Translations under genes and position numbers: made by a program
DNA from: a candidate division NC10 bacterium SPGG6
Lineage (GTDB): Bacteria > Methylomirabilota > Methylomirabilia > Methylomirabilales > CSP1-5
Assembly (NCBI GenBank): GCA_001643535.1
Contig: LXTG01000022.1
Span: forward strand, 1-16,669
Length of the DNA stretch: 16,669 bases
Reading direction: 5' to 3'
Notes under the pieces: generated by a model
Database searches by the model: none
What the model was told of the DNA's origin: nothing
Seen by the model: only the letters and a program-made list of their open reading frames with translations
In this document: positions 6,640 to 14,351 of the stretch, piece by piece
How the letters are laid out: each line of letters opens with the position of its first letter
Position numbering within the stretch: position 1 is the stretch's first letter

Positions 6640-7895
6640 AACCCCTGCCTTTCATAGACCGGCTTGCCGTCGACGAGGGTGAGGAGGACTTTTTCTGGAC
6701 CGGCTTCGTGCAGGAGATACTCATTGGGGTCCGCCCCCGGCTCGTCCAGGGAAAGGGCAACGAGGTCAGCCCGCTTCCCGGGTTCCAAGGTCCCGGTCTC
6801 ACGGTCGAGCCCCAAGGCCTGGGCGCCCCCCGAGGTCGCCATGGTGATCCACTCTGCCGGGGAAAGCAGACCGGAATGGGCCTGGTTGGCAAAGCGGATC
6901 TCATCCCAGAGACTGAGACTCTCGCTGCTCGCCAGCGAATCGGTCCCCAGACCCACGGGGACCTTCAGATCCCGGAGAGCCTTCAGCGGGGCTCGACCCA
7001 CGCCGAGATACGCGTTGGACCGAGGGCAATGTGCAACGGTCGCCCCATTTTGGGCCAATAGTTCCAGATCCTCCCCGGTGAGGTGGACCGCATGGACCAG
7101 GAGGCACTTTGAATCCAATAGCCCCAAGCCGTGGAGATAGCCGACCGGGGTCGTCCCGAGGATCGGCGGTAGAACGTCACCCCACCCTGTCGCCGGGAGT
7201 AGACGCGTCCGGATCTCGCCTGCCCCCGATCGAAGATACTCGATCTCGGCACCACTCTCAGCCGTATGGACCGTCGCCTTCAGACCCAATCGTTGCTGCA
7301 ACTGTCGGCACAGGAGGAAGAGTCGGGGAGAGACGCTGTACGGGGCATGAGGAGAGATGCCCACCTCGAGAGGACCCCTCCGGGCCTCTTCCTGCATTGC
7401 CGTAAGATGCGCAAAGGGCATTTCGGCGATCCCCTCGGCGCGGGAATCGTCGAGGCCGATCACCTCTCGATATACCACTCCCCGCAGGCCACTCTTTTTC
7501 AGTCCGGGAAAGCTCACCCCCGTCGAGGTCACATCCCCCACGCACGTGGTGCCCGTCCGGACCAGCTCGGCGATCCCTTCCTCTACGGCCTTGGTATACA
7601 TCTCCCAGGAAAGGTTCTGCTTCCGCTCCACAAGGCTCAAGACCCACTCTACGAAGGAAGGACCCGAAGGAACCTGCTCGCGAAGGGCGCCGAGCTCGAG
7701 ATGGGTGTGCACATTGACCAGGCCGGGAAGGAGGATCGCCTCGCCCAGATCCTGCCATTTTAGCCCGGGATGCCCCTTCTTCAGGGCCGCCCGTGGCCCG
7801 ACGGCCCGGATGCGGCTCCCATCGATCAGGAGGGCTCCGTCCCGGATCGCGGGCTGGCTGACCGGGAGGAGGTACCTAGCAGCAAGGATACGCAT
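6636..7895 (-). CDS. mqnX: Amidohydrolase, probable aminodeoxyfutalosine deaminase
   Basis: The protein (419 residues) belongs to the metal-dependent amidohydrolases of the cytosine/adenosine deaminase branch. Metal and catalytic residues are visible: H63 and H65 in NVHTHLELG, H210 and Glu213 in VHTAES, His in LLVHAVH (268/271), and D319 in GLGTDSLAS. In the futalosine pathway MqnX deaminates 6-amino-6-deoxyfutalosine; direct adjacency to mqnA supports that role. S-adenosylhomocysteine/5'-methylthioadenosine deaminases look similar and remain possible. ATG 7895 is chosen because it starts the usual beta-sandwich segment MRILAARYLLPV and lies 1 nt after the mobA stop with an AGGG upstream; the frame extends 16 codons further inside mobA. 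Confidence 0.85.
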   Translation of the reverse strand: MRILAARYLLPVSQPAIRDGALLIDGSRIRAVGPRAALKKGHPGLKWQDLGEAILLPGLVNVHTHLELGALREQVPSGPSFVEWVLSLVERKQNLSWEMYTKAVEEGIAELVRTGTTCVGDVTSTGVSFPGLKKSGLRGVVYREVIGLDDSRAEGIAEMPFAHLTAMQEEARRGPLEVGISPHAPYSVSPRLFLLCRQLQQRLGLKATVHTAESGAEIEYLRSGAGEIRTRLLPATGWGDVLPPILGTTPVGYLHGLGLLDSKCLLVHAVHLTGEDLELLAQNGATVAHCPRSNAYLGVGRAPLKALRDLKVPVGLGTDSLASSESLSLWDEIRFANQAHSGLLSPAEWITMATSGGAQALGLDRETGTLEPGKRADLVALSLDEPGADPNEYLLHEAGPEKVLLTLVDGKPVYERQGL

Positions 7896-7896
7896 G

Positions 7897-8496
7897 CTAC
7901 CCTGTCGACGAGAGCTGGCGCCACCACTCCTCGGCCCGGGCAAACTCCTCTGGCGTGTTCATGTTGTAGAGGCTGAGTCCTTCGGGATCGTACGGCTCGA
8001 GCTCCTCCTTACGCACCCTCCGGACCCGGACGTGGGGAAAGAACCGGGCGATCTTCAGGTCGCCCGAGTGGATCAGGCGCTCCATATGAGGGAGACAGGT
8101 CTTCGCGTACAGGGCATACAGGGGCTCCCAATCGTCAGTATACGGGACCACTGCATCCCAGTCGCCGCTGAGGGTCGCGAGATACCGAATCAGGCTAGGG
8201 TTGAAGAACGGCATATCACACGCCATCACGAAAGCCCACGGGTGGCCGGCGATGGCGGCAGCGGTATAGATCCCCCCTAAGGACCCTTTATCGGGGATGA
8301 GATCCGGGACGACCCGTACACCCAGGTCATCGTAGAGCCCGGGGACGTTGGCCACGATGATCACTTCCGGAAAGATCCGTTGAAGTCCATCCACCAACCG
8401 CCCGATGAGACGCTTCCCCCCGATCTCCAGCATCCCCTTGTCGCGGCCCATCCGGGTCGATTTCCCCCCAGCCAGGATGATCCCGCTGATCATCAT
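7897..8496 (-). CDS. mobA: Molybdenum cofactor guanylyltransferase MobA
   Basis: MobA attaches GMP to molybdopterin to form the bis-MGD cofactor of DMSO-reductase family enzymes such as formate dehydrogenases and nitrate reductases. The 199-residue protein has the nucleotide-binding signature LAGGKSTRMGRDK at 8-20, the GSLGG segment near residue 71, and the metal-binding ACDMPF near 92-97. The C-terminal NMNTPEEF is also typical. The start is one of two adjacent ATGs (8496 or 8493). It lies 60 nt after rpoZ, with a hairpin in the gap, and 1 nt before the amidohydrolase gene. Presence of mobA implies molybdo- or tungstoenzymes in this organism; some formate dehydrogenases of this class are selenoproteins. 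Confidence 0.93.
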   Translation of the reverse strand: MMISGIILAGGKSTRMGRDKGMLEIGGKRLIGRLVDGLQRIFPEVIIVANVPGLYDDLGVRVVPDLIPDKGSLGGIYTAAAIAGHPWAFVMACDMPFFNPSLIRYLATLSGDWDAVVPYTDDWEPLYALYAKTCLPHMERLIHSGDLKIARFFPHVRVRRVRKEELEPYDPEGLSLYNMNTPEEFARAEEWWRQLSSTG

Positions 8497-8515
8497 CGCT
8501 TATGCCACCCTTATC

Positions 8516-8536
8516 CATTCCCCATCCCCGGGAATG
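8516..8536 (-). other. Perfect 7-bp hairpin in the rpoZ-mobA gap
   Basis: CATTCCC (8516-8522) and GGGAATG (8530-8536) form a perfect 7-bp stem with a 7-nt loop. There is no U tract after it on the minus strand, so it is not a classical terminator. It could be an RNA-processing or stability element that separates rpoZ from mobA expression. Confidence 0.4.
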
Positions 8537-8556
8537 CGGGCTAGCGCCTGGATCAT

Positions 8557-8985
8557 CTATTCCTCTTCCTTTTCTCCCTCTGCTTTCTCTACCTCATTGA
8601 GACTGACCATCTCTCCCCCGCCCTCCGCCGGGGCTACTTCAGGCTCCTCTTCCGCCTCGGCAGGAGCCACCCCTTCAAGCTCCTCCTCCTCTTCTGTCTC
8701 CTCCTCGGTCGTAACCCCCTCGGGAGTAATCTCTCGGAACCATGTCGGTTTGACCGCCTCCGCATAGACGCCCGTCTTCGTCATTTCGTCAAAAGGCTTA
8801 ATCGTATACTCGACCTTTCCTGCCGCCAGCTCCTCCAGGGCGATATAGGTCGTCTTATACCCTTTGGGTTGGAGCAGGGGCCTCACCCCCTGATTGAGCT
8901 GCCGACTTCGCTTGGCGGCAATGATCACCAGCCGATACTTGCTGTCGACTTTATCGAACAGGTCCTCGATGGGTAGATGACTCAT
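8557..8985 (-). CDS. rpoZ: RNA polymerase omega subunit with long acidic tail
   Basis: Omega binds the beta' subunit and helps RNA polymerase assembly and, with other factors, the (p)ppGpp response. Residues 1-60 are typical: IEDLFDKVDSKYRLV, the IAAKRSRQL helix, and YIALEELAAGKVEY. Normal omega proteins are about 70-90 residues; this one is 142 because residues about 93-142 form a Glu/Ala-rich, probably disordered tail with over twenty glutamates. Start ATG 8985 is preferred: AGGAGG (8996-9001) is 10 nt upstream, whereas it would be only 1 nt from ATG 8994. The gene follows gmk closely, the usual gmk-rpoZ order, and Gmk links to guanine nucleotide balance. Confidence 0.93.
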   Translation of the reverse strand: MSHLPIEDLFDKVDSKYRLVIIAAKRSRQLNQGVRPLLQPKGYKTTYIALEELAAGKVEYTIKPFDEMTKTGVYAEAVKPTWFREITPEGVTTEEETEEEEELEGVAPAEAEEEPEVAPAEGGGEMVSLNEVEKAEGEKEEE

Positions 8986-9003
8986 GGGTCGCATCCCTCC
9001 TCG

Positions 9004-9615
9004 TTAAATGCTTAGTCCCTCCCGGACGGCGGAATTCAGGCGAAAGCTCCGGGACCGCTCCGCCACAATGATGGCGCAGAGATCACCGACCGCCCGCTCA
9101 AGTACATCGTTGATAATCACATACTCGTACTCGTTAAAATACTTCATCTCTTCCCGGGCCTTTCTCAGACGGCGCTCGATCTCCTCAGGGGAGTCGCTCT
9201 GCCGGGTCCGGAGGCGCTCTTCCAGCTGTGCCCAGGATGGCGGGAGGACAAAAACGAACACCCCCTCAGAATACACTTGCCGGAGCTGGGCGGCTCCCTG
9301 GGTATCAATATCCAGGATCACGTCCCGACCCGCTGCCAGTTGGGCGTCCAGCAGATGTCTGGGGGTGCCGTAGAGATGGCCATGAACATTCGCCCACTCC
9401 GCAAAATCCTCTGCCTTCACCATGCGCTGAAAGGTCGCCTCGTCCACGAAATGATAGTCCCGGCCAGCGACTTCGTGGGACCGCGGGGCCCGGGTCGTAT
9501 ACGAGATGGAGTGTGCGAGGTCCGGGATCCGGCGAACGACCTCCTGACACAGGCTGGTCTTGCCCGCCCCCGAAGGGGCGGATACCACGATGAGGATTCG
9601 ACGGGAATCCCCCAC
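9004..9615 (-). CDS. gmk: Guanylate kinase
   Basis: Gmk phosphorylates GMP to GDP with ATP in the cytoplasm. The P-loop is SAPSGAGKTSL at 12-22. The GMP-binding region includes YTTRAPRSHEVAGRDYHF (39-56), and the D-I-D-T-Q-G-A segment (DIDTQGAAQL) follows; the lid arginines are in RLRTRQ and RRLRKAREE. At 203 residues it is full length. GTG 9615 is well supported by AAAGGAG (9621-9627) 5 nt upstream. It begins 2 nt after remA stops and ends just before rpoZ, so the three are a coupled group. Confidence 0.97.
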   Translation of the reverse strand: MGDSRRILIVVSAPSGAGKTSLCQEVVRRIPDLAHSISYTTRAPRSHEVAGRDYHFVDEATFQRMVKAEDFAEWANVHGHLYGTPRHLLDAQLAAGRDVILDIDTQGAAQLRQVYSEGVFVFVLPPSWAQLEERLRTRQSDSPEEIERRLRKAREEMKYFNEYEYVIINDVLERAVGDLCAIIVAERSRSFRLNSAVREGLSI

Positions 9616-9617
9616 TG

Positions 9618-9884
9618 CTACTCCTTTCCACCGTGCTCACCCACGAGTCGCTGGGCCAGGGTCTCCGTCTGGATGGCCGAGAGGATCACATGGTCGCTAT
9701 CGGTCACGACGATGGAGCGGGTGCGCCGCCCGTTCGTGGCATCCACAAGCTTTCGCCCCTCTTTCGCCTCATCCTTCAGCCGCTTGCTAGGGGCAGAACT
9801 GGGACTGACAATAGCAATGATCCGACTCGCGACCACGACATTTCCGAAGCCAACATTCAGGAGTTCGGTCCCCAAGCCCGTCAC
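9618..9884 (-). CDS. remA: RemA/DUF370 family DNA-binding regulator
   Basis: The small 88-residue protein matches DUF370: LLNVGFGNVV near the start, then RIIAIVSPSSAPSKRL, KLVDATNGRRTRSIV and SDHVILSAIQTETL. In Bacillus, RemA is an oligomeric DNA-binding activator of biofilm matrix genes; outside Firmicutes the role is not established, and the gene is commonly found next to gmk. The start is GTG 9884 with AGGAGG (9891-9896) 6 nt upstream. It lies 44 nt after yicC and 2 nt before gmk, so expression is tied to these housekeeping genes. Confidence 0.93.
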   Translation of the reverse strand: MTGLGTELLNVGFGNVVVASRIIAIVSPSSAPSKRLKDEAKEGRKLVDATNGRRTRSIVVTDSDHVILSAIQTETLAQRLVGEHGGKE

Positions 9885-9928
9885 CTCCCTCCTCCTGCGG
9901 GGCCGACTGCCGAGCGGCCCTGAGGCCT

Positions 9929-10807
9929 TTATTCGATATTCTGGACCTGCTCCCGCAGCCGCTCCAGGTCTGCCTTTATCTCCACCACCACGGGGGAGAT
10001 GAGCACATCGGCCGCCTTCGCCCCGATCGTATTGATTTCCCGGTGCATCTCCTGCAAGAGAAACTCATGCCGCCGACCATGGGGGCCGGCCCCCTGAAGG
10101 ATCGACCAGAACTGCTGAAGGTGGCTCTTGAGCCGCGTACACTCCTCGGTGATGTCTGAGCGGTCTGCGAAGAGAACCACCTCTTGCGCGAGCCGATCCG
10201 GATCAGAAAGCGGGGCGTCCAGCAGGGCGCCGACCCGCTCTTGCATTCGGGTGCGATAGGCTTCCACTATGTGGGGCACGCGTGCCTCCACGGTCTGAAG
10301 TGCCGCCTCGATCTGGGTCAGGCAGCCCTCGAGCCCCCGGGCCAAGTTCTCTCCCTCTTTTCTCCGCATCGACTCGACCTCATCCATGGCCCGGTGGATC
10401 AGTTGTCTAAGGACCATCCCCGTCTCCGCCAGGTCAACCTCCGTGGCTTCCAGGCTCACGAGATCACGCAGCCCTATTAACGCCTCGATGGTGACGTCCC
10501 CCTGAAGGTCGAGCTCCCGCTGAAGTTCTCTGAGCGCCCCGACATACTGCTCGATGGCTCCCCGGTCGATGCGCAAGGTTCGGGGAATCTCACCAAGGAG
10601 CTTTTCCGTGACCTGGACGTCGAAGCGGCCGCGGTGCACCCGTCCCCGGAGCTCCCGATGTAGCTCGTGCTCCATGGACGCCAAGGCCTTGGGAAGTCTG
10701 ATCCGGATGTCGGTAAACCGGTGGTTAAAGGCCTGGATTTCAAGGGCATAAAGGTGGGTGGCTGTGGCCCCCTCCGCCCTGCCGTACCCGGTCATGCTTT
10801 TGAGCAT
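9929..10807 (-). CDS. yicC: YicC/YloC family endoribonuclease
   Basis: The 292-residue protein matches YicC/YloC proteins, oligomeric endoribonucleases implicated in RNA turnover in E. coli and B. subtilis. The N-terminus SMTGYGRAEG is diagnostic, followed by the NHRFTDIRIRLP segment, and the C-terminal DUF1732 part includes ADRSDITEECTRLKSHL, GRRHEFLLQEMHREINTIGAKA. Start ATG 10807 gives the expected N-terminus; the frame stays open to 10915, but this upstream part is not family-like and overlaps the promoter -10 region. The Shine-Dalgarno site is weak. It is the first gene of the array, about 100 nt downstream of a good promoter, and diverges from the NFACT-like gene. Confidence 0.95.
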   Translation of the reverse strand: MLKSMTGYGRAEGATATHLYALEIQAFNHRFTDIRIRLPKALASMEHELHRELRGRVHRGRFDVQVTEKLLGEIPRTLRIDRGAIEQYVGALRELQRELDLQGDVTIEALIGLRDLVSLEATEVDLAETGMVLRQLIHRAMDEVESMRRKEGENLARGLEGCLTQIEAALQTVEARVPHIVEAYRTRMQERVGALLDAPLSDPDRLAQEVVLFADRSDITEECTRLKSHLQQFWSILQGAGPHGRRHEFLLQEMHREINTIGAKAADVLISPVVVEIKADLERLREQVQNIE

Positions 10808-10914
10808 GAGAACCAAACCAAAGACAATCACCCAAGGAAGGTCATCGTCGCCGCATCGGGGATTATCACAGGGGCTATGGCTCCAGGAAGGAAGCAACCC
10901 CCTATTTATGCTCA

Positions 10915-10943
10915 AATTTACTGCAGTTTTCGTCTCATGTCAA
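10915..10943 (-). promoter_or_regulatory. Sigma70-type promoter for the yicC-remA-gmk-rpoZ array
   Basis: On the minus strand, a consensus -35 TTGACA (10938-10943) is followed after exactly 17 nt by TAAATT (10915-10920), a 4/6 match to the -10 box. It lies in the A/T-rich intergenic region and would give a leader of about 100 nt before yicC ATG 10807. No equally good promoter is seen for the opposite gene at 11016. Confidence 0.6.
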
Positions 10944-11015
10944 ACTCAAACAATCCCCTGCGCGGCCAATGAGTGCCTTTACTTAACCCACCTTGATAGA
11001 TAAGATGGTCCAACG

Positions 11016-11942
11016 ATGCCACAGTGGAAAGCGACACAAGACCGCTATGCCCGGCTCATCCGGCGACAGACGAGTCGGCTCCAGCGCCGGAGGGATAAGA
11101 TCCTCGCAGACCTGGCGAAGGCGCGGAGATGGGAAGACCTTCGCCGGAAAGGGGAACTGCTCCGCGTCCACCGCGACCGCGTCTCCCGGGGCCTTTCCGA
11201 GGTATCCCTGCCCGACTACTACGCCGGGCCAGACAAGAGTCTTATGATCCCCCTCGACCCGGCCCTCTCCGTCGACGCTAACGCCCAGCAGTACTTCAAG
11301 CAGGCCCGAAAGACCAAACGGGGATTTCCAATCATCGAGCGCCGGCTGGCCGAGACCGAGGCGGAACTGAAGGGGTGGGAGACGGCCCTGGAGAGGGTGA
11401 TCGAGGTGGAGAGTCCCGAGGCCCTGGACAGAACGGCCGCGACTCACGATCTGGGGCGGCTCGAGCCGCCACCCCCGAGACCTCGGCACCGCGCAAAGGA
11501 CGGGACAACACTCGAGCCCCGGCGCTTCGTCTCGAGCGATGGGCGGGAGATCATGGTGGGGCGGAGTTCCGCGGGCAATGTGCACCTCACCTTTCGCCTG
11601 GCTCGCCCCCACGACCTGTGGCTCCACGTCGAAGAATACGGCGGGTCCCACGTGGTCATCCGAAACCTAAAGGGGCAGACCGTCCCCCCTCGGACCTTGC
11701 GCGAGGCCGCGCAGCTTGCCGGCTTCTTCAGCAAGGCCCGCAACGCCGGGAAAGTCCCAGTGCACTACACGCCCGTGCGGTTCGTCAAGAAGGCAAAAAG
11801 GGGCAAGCCCGGAACGGTCCTGATTACCCAGGAGAAGTCGGTCCTGGCTACCCCGGATCCGGCAGTGGTGGCAGAACTTGGCAAGAGAGCGACGGCCCTG
11901 GATCGTGCTCCTCGTCAGAAGAAGAAGGAATCCCGGCGATGA
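11016..11942 (+). CDS. Short NFACT/RqcH-related protein (coiled coil plus NFACT-R)
   Basis: The 308 residues correspond to the middle and C-terminal part of NFACT proteins. Residues about 12-135 follow the helical/coiled-coil module (LRRKGELLR, then IPLDPALSVDANAQQYF), and 168-280 the NFACT-R (DUF814) domain with SSDGREIMVGRSSAGN, DLWLHVEEYGGSHVVIR and the basic KKAKRGKPGTV. The NFACT-N domain that RqcH uses for tRNA delivery is absent; family members are usually about 550-600 residues. An in-frame TAA at 11001-11003 rules out extension, so the short form is real in this sequence. It might bind 50S-nascent chain complexes or other RNA without making alanine tails. No clear ribosome binding site precedes ATG 11016. 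Its stop overlaps the next gene by 4 nt (ATGA). Confidence 0.85.
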   Translation: MPQWKATQDRYARLIRRQTSRLQRRRDKILADLAKARRWEDLRRKGELLRVHRDRVSRGLSEVSLPDYYAGPDKSLMIPLDPALSVDANAQQYFKQARKTKRGFPIIERRLAETEAELKGWETALERVIEVESPEALDRTAATHDLGRLEPPPPRPRHRAKDGTTLEPRRFVSSDGREIMVGRSSAGNVHLTFRLARPHDLWLHVEEYGGSHVVIRNLKGQTVPPRTLREAAQLAGFFSKARNAGKVPVHYTPVRFVKKAKRGKPGTVLITQEKSVLATPDPAVVAELGKRATALDRAPRQKKKESRR

Positions 11943-12871
11943 CACGGTATGCTGCGATCGACGTGGGGACCAATACCGTTCGCCTCCTCGTGGCCGATGT
12001 GGAGGAGCCCGGAACGTACCGCGCCGTCTTTCAGGAGCAGGTCATCACCCGCCTCGGCGAGCGCGTCCAGGAGACTGGCGTGCTGAGCCCGGGGGCGGTG
12101 GAGCGGACGTTCCAGGTCCTCAAGCGTTATGCAGAGACCGCCAGGGAACTTGGGGTCGGGGAGGTGGTCGCTGTCGCCACGAGCGCGGCACGGGAGGCCA
12201 AGAACCGGGCGGAGTTCCTCGACCGGGTGCGGACAGAGCTAGCGCTCGACCTCCAGGTCATCTCAGGCGAAGACGAGGCGACCCTGACCGCCATCGGGGT
12301 GTCGCATGCCCTGGGCCCGGACCACGCCAACATGCTGATCGTGGATATAGGGGGGGGAAGTACCGAGTTTATTGCCTACCAACAGGGAAGGAACGCGGGA
12401 CACCTGAGCCTGCCTATCGGGGTCGTAAAGCTGACCGAGGCCCACCTCAAAGGCGATCCGCCCTCCCTCCCTGAACTGGAAGGAGCAGCCATCTCTATTC
12501 GGGAGAGCCTCCGGAAGGTCCCGGAACCCCTGCAACATCCACAGGGCGCCATCCTCGTTGGGACCGCGGGCACCCCCACCACCCTCGCCGCGATCGACCT
12601 CGGCCTTGCGACGTACGATGGAGAGCGGGTGACCGGCCACCGCCTGTCGCGCCGCCGGATCGAGGCGCTGCTGCAATACTTGACCTCCCTCCCCTTGGCC
12701 GACCGACGCCAGATTGTCGGCCTGGAGCCAGCCCGCGCCGATGTGATCGTGGCCGGTACCCTCTTGACCCGTGAGATCATGGCGCTCTTTGACTTTGACG
12801 AGCTGACGGTAAGCGACGGCGGCCTCCGCGAAGGCCTCCTCCTCCATCATCTGGCCCAACGGAAACCTTGA
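11939..12871 (+). CDS. ppx: Exopolyphosphatase / GppA family phosphatase (short form)
   Basis: The 310-residue protein belongs to the Ppx/GppA family of the ASKHA ATPase-like fold, which removes terminal phosphate from polyphosphate or converts pppGpp to ppGpp. Motifs are AAIDVGTNTVRLLV (5-18), VATSAAREAKN (79-89), the catalytic glutamate segment ISGEDEA (108-114), DIGGGSTEF (136-144) and VGTAGTPTTLAAID (207-220). It lacks the extra C-terminal HD-like domains of E. coli Ppx (about 510 residues), as in short actinobacterial-type enzymes. The start is ATG 11939, overlapping the upstream stop by 4 nt; the frame stays open far upstream but only as a shadow of the NFACT gene. Polyphosphate and pppGpp activities cannot be told apart here. 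Confidence 0.92.
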   Translation: MTRYAAIDVGTNTVRLLVADVEEPGTYRAVFQEQVITRLGERVQETGVLSPGAVERTFQVLKRYAETARELGVGEVVAVATSAAREAKNRAEFLDRVRTELALDLQVISGEDEATLTAIGVSHALGPDHANMLIVDIGGGSTEFIAYQQGRNAGHLSLPIGVVKLTEAHLKGDPPSLPELEGAAISIRESLRKVPEPLQHPQGAILVGTAGTPTTLAAIDLGLATYDGERVTGHRLSRRRIEALLQYLTSLPLADRRQIVGLEPARADVIVAGTLLTREIMALFDFDELTVSDGGLREGLLLHHLAQRKP

Positions 12872-13157
12872 CAGGATCCTGTTTGAGGGATAGGAGTTCA
12901 GACCGGAGAGGGAACAATCACATCAAAGAAAACGCCCTGGTGGATGCTTCGATGAGGGGAGAACAAGCGCCCCAATTGTCTGGATATTAGCCCCATCGTA
13001 AATCAGGATGCGATGCAGCCATACGAGAAGTTAGTGGCCATGATCAAAGAAAAGATATACACGCCGGGCACAACCGATCTGGCCAGAGGACACGATTTTA
13101 GTACATGCCTCGGGTAGGATTCAGATTGCGAAGCAAGACGCACGGATACTGTAATCT
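12872..13157 (+). other. Spacer with a possible decayed coding remnant
   Basis: This 286-nt gap has no tRNA or clear terminator. One plus-strand frame is protein-like: about 12923-12952, a TGA at 12953-12955, then open to TAG 13115-13117, including segments such as PWWMLR, LDISPIVNQDA and PYEKLVAMIKEK. An internal ATG at 13013 would give only 34 residues. I do not recognise the family. It could be the residue of a disrupted gene or chance. ACAGGATCCTGT at 12871-12882 is a perfect palindrome. Confidence 0.25.
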
Positions 13158-14285
13158 ATGACCTACGATGTGATTGTCATCGGAGTAGGAGGCATGGGCA
13201 GCGCCACCGTTTATCACCTGGCGCGTCGAGGCAAGAAGGTTCTCGGACTCGAACAGTTTGATATTCCACACGACCGTGGCTCGTCACACGGCATCAATCG
13301 AATTATCCGACTTGCGTACGCGGAGGATCCAAATTATGTCCCTCTTCTTCGAAGGGCCTATGAACTGTGGCGTGAGATTGAGTATGTAGCCAATGAACGT
13401 TTGTTGTTCATCACCGGAGGGATCGATGCCGGCACCCGGGACAGCCGTACGGTGACTGGTTCGTTACGGTCGTGCGAGATTCACAACATATCCCACGAAC
13501 AAATGGATGCCCCTTCTCTCCGGAGGCGATTCCCGGGATATCAGCTTCCAGAGGACATGGTAGCGGTGTATCAACCGGATGCCGGGTTTGTCCTGTCGGA
13601 GGGTGCTATTGTAGCGTACGTCATGGCGGCCCAAGCATTGGGGGCAGGCGTGCAGGGCCGGGAGCGCGTTTTGGAATGGAAGGCCGATGGCCCCGGCGTG
13701 TGGGTGCGGACCGATCGCGACACCTACCGGGCGAGCAAACTCGTCGTGACCGCTGGGCCGTGGACCGCAGATATCGTTCCGGCTCTGGCACCTCTCCTGG
13801 TCCCAGAGCGACAGGTCTTGATGTGGACGCAGCCGCTACACCCCGAGTACTTTCGTCTCGAAGTCTTTCCGGTGTTCAACATGGAAACACCGGAAGGGCG
13901 ATTCTATGGATTTCCTATTCACGGGGTTCCCGGGTTCAAACTGGGAAGGTATCATCACCGCCATCAACGGGCCGACCCTAACCGCATGGACCGGGAATGT
14001 CATCCTGAAGATGAGCAGGTCTTGCGCGACGCCATTCGTCGTTACTTTCCGGATGCGAATGGCCCGACCATGGCGCTCAAGACATGTCTGTTCACCAATA
14101 CGCGCGACGAACATTTTGTGATCGATCACCATCCGGAATTCCCACAGGTGTGCATTGCGGCTGGCTTCTCTGGTCATGGATTCAAGTTCTGCAGCGTCAT
14201 CGGGGAGATCATGGCCGACCTCGCGTTGGAAAGCTACACACGATGGGATATCGGCTTGTTCCGCTTGAATCGCCTTCTCAATTGA
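13158..14285 (+). CDS. solA: SolA/monomeric sarcosine oxidase-type FAD oxidase
   Basis: A 375-residue flavoprotein of the monomeric sarcosine oxidase / N-methyltryptophan oxidase family, which oxidises N-methyl amines to release formaldehyde, amine and peroxide. The Rossmann FAD motif is VIGVGGMGSATVYHLA (7-22), followed by the LEQFDIPHDRGSSHG segment where FAD contacts lie. K261 in FKLGRYHH matches the oxygen-activating lysine position, and C310 in LKTCLFTNTRDEHFVID matches the cysteine that binds FAD covalently. The C-terminal GFSGHGFKF is typical. Length is normal (about 370-390). Codon use is more A/T-rich than in the gmk or ppx genes and there is no clear ribosome binding site, so acquisition is plausible. 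It stands alone; the substrate could be sarcosine, N-methyltryptophan or another secondary amine. Confidence 0.9.
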   Translation: MTYDVIVIGVGGMGSATVYHLARRGKKVLGLEQFDIPHDRGSSHGINRIIRLAYAEDPNYVPLLRRAYELWREIEYVANERLLFITGGIDAGTRDSRTVTGSLRSCEIHNISHEQMDAPSLRRRFPGYQLPEDMVAVYQPDAGFVLSEGAIVAYVMAAQALGAGVQGRERVLEWKADGPGVWVRTDRDTYRASKLVVTAGPWTADIVPALAPLLVPERQVLMWTQPLHPEYFRLEVFPVFNMETPEGRFYGFPIHGVPGFKLGRYHHRHQRADPNRMDRECHPEDEQVLRDAIRRYFPDANGPTMALKTCLFTNTRDEHFVIDHHPEFPQVCIAAGFSGHGFKFCSVIGEIMADLALESYTRWDIGLFRLNRLLN

Positions 14286-14351
14286 CCTGACATGGCACCC
14301 ATAGTCGTACCTCATCTGACTGGGTTTCTGAATAACGGAGCGAGTCCCTAA

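Noticed and set aside
7357..8280. 307-codon plus-strand open frame antisense to mobA and the amidohydrolase
   Set aside because: Shadow of two well-identified genes, with Arg/Ser/Pro-rich composition and no motif.
11375..11938. Long N-terminal extension of the Ppx/GppA frame (188 codons)
   Set aside because: It is the +2 shadow of the NFACT-like gene; its translation is low-complexity Arg/Gly/Pro-rich, and the family N-terminus begins at ATG 11939 with a 4-nt overlap.
12871..12882. ACAGGATCCTGT palindrome after ppx as a terminator
   Set aside because: It has no loop and no following T run; a 12-nt palindrome may be a chance or operator-like site but nothing supports a function.
13123..13155. 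TTGCGA with TGTAAT as a promoter for the SolA-like gene
   Set aside because: The -10 would end 3 nt before the ATG, so transcription would start inside the coding region.
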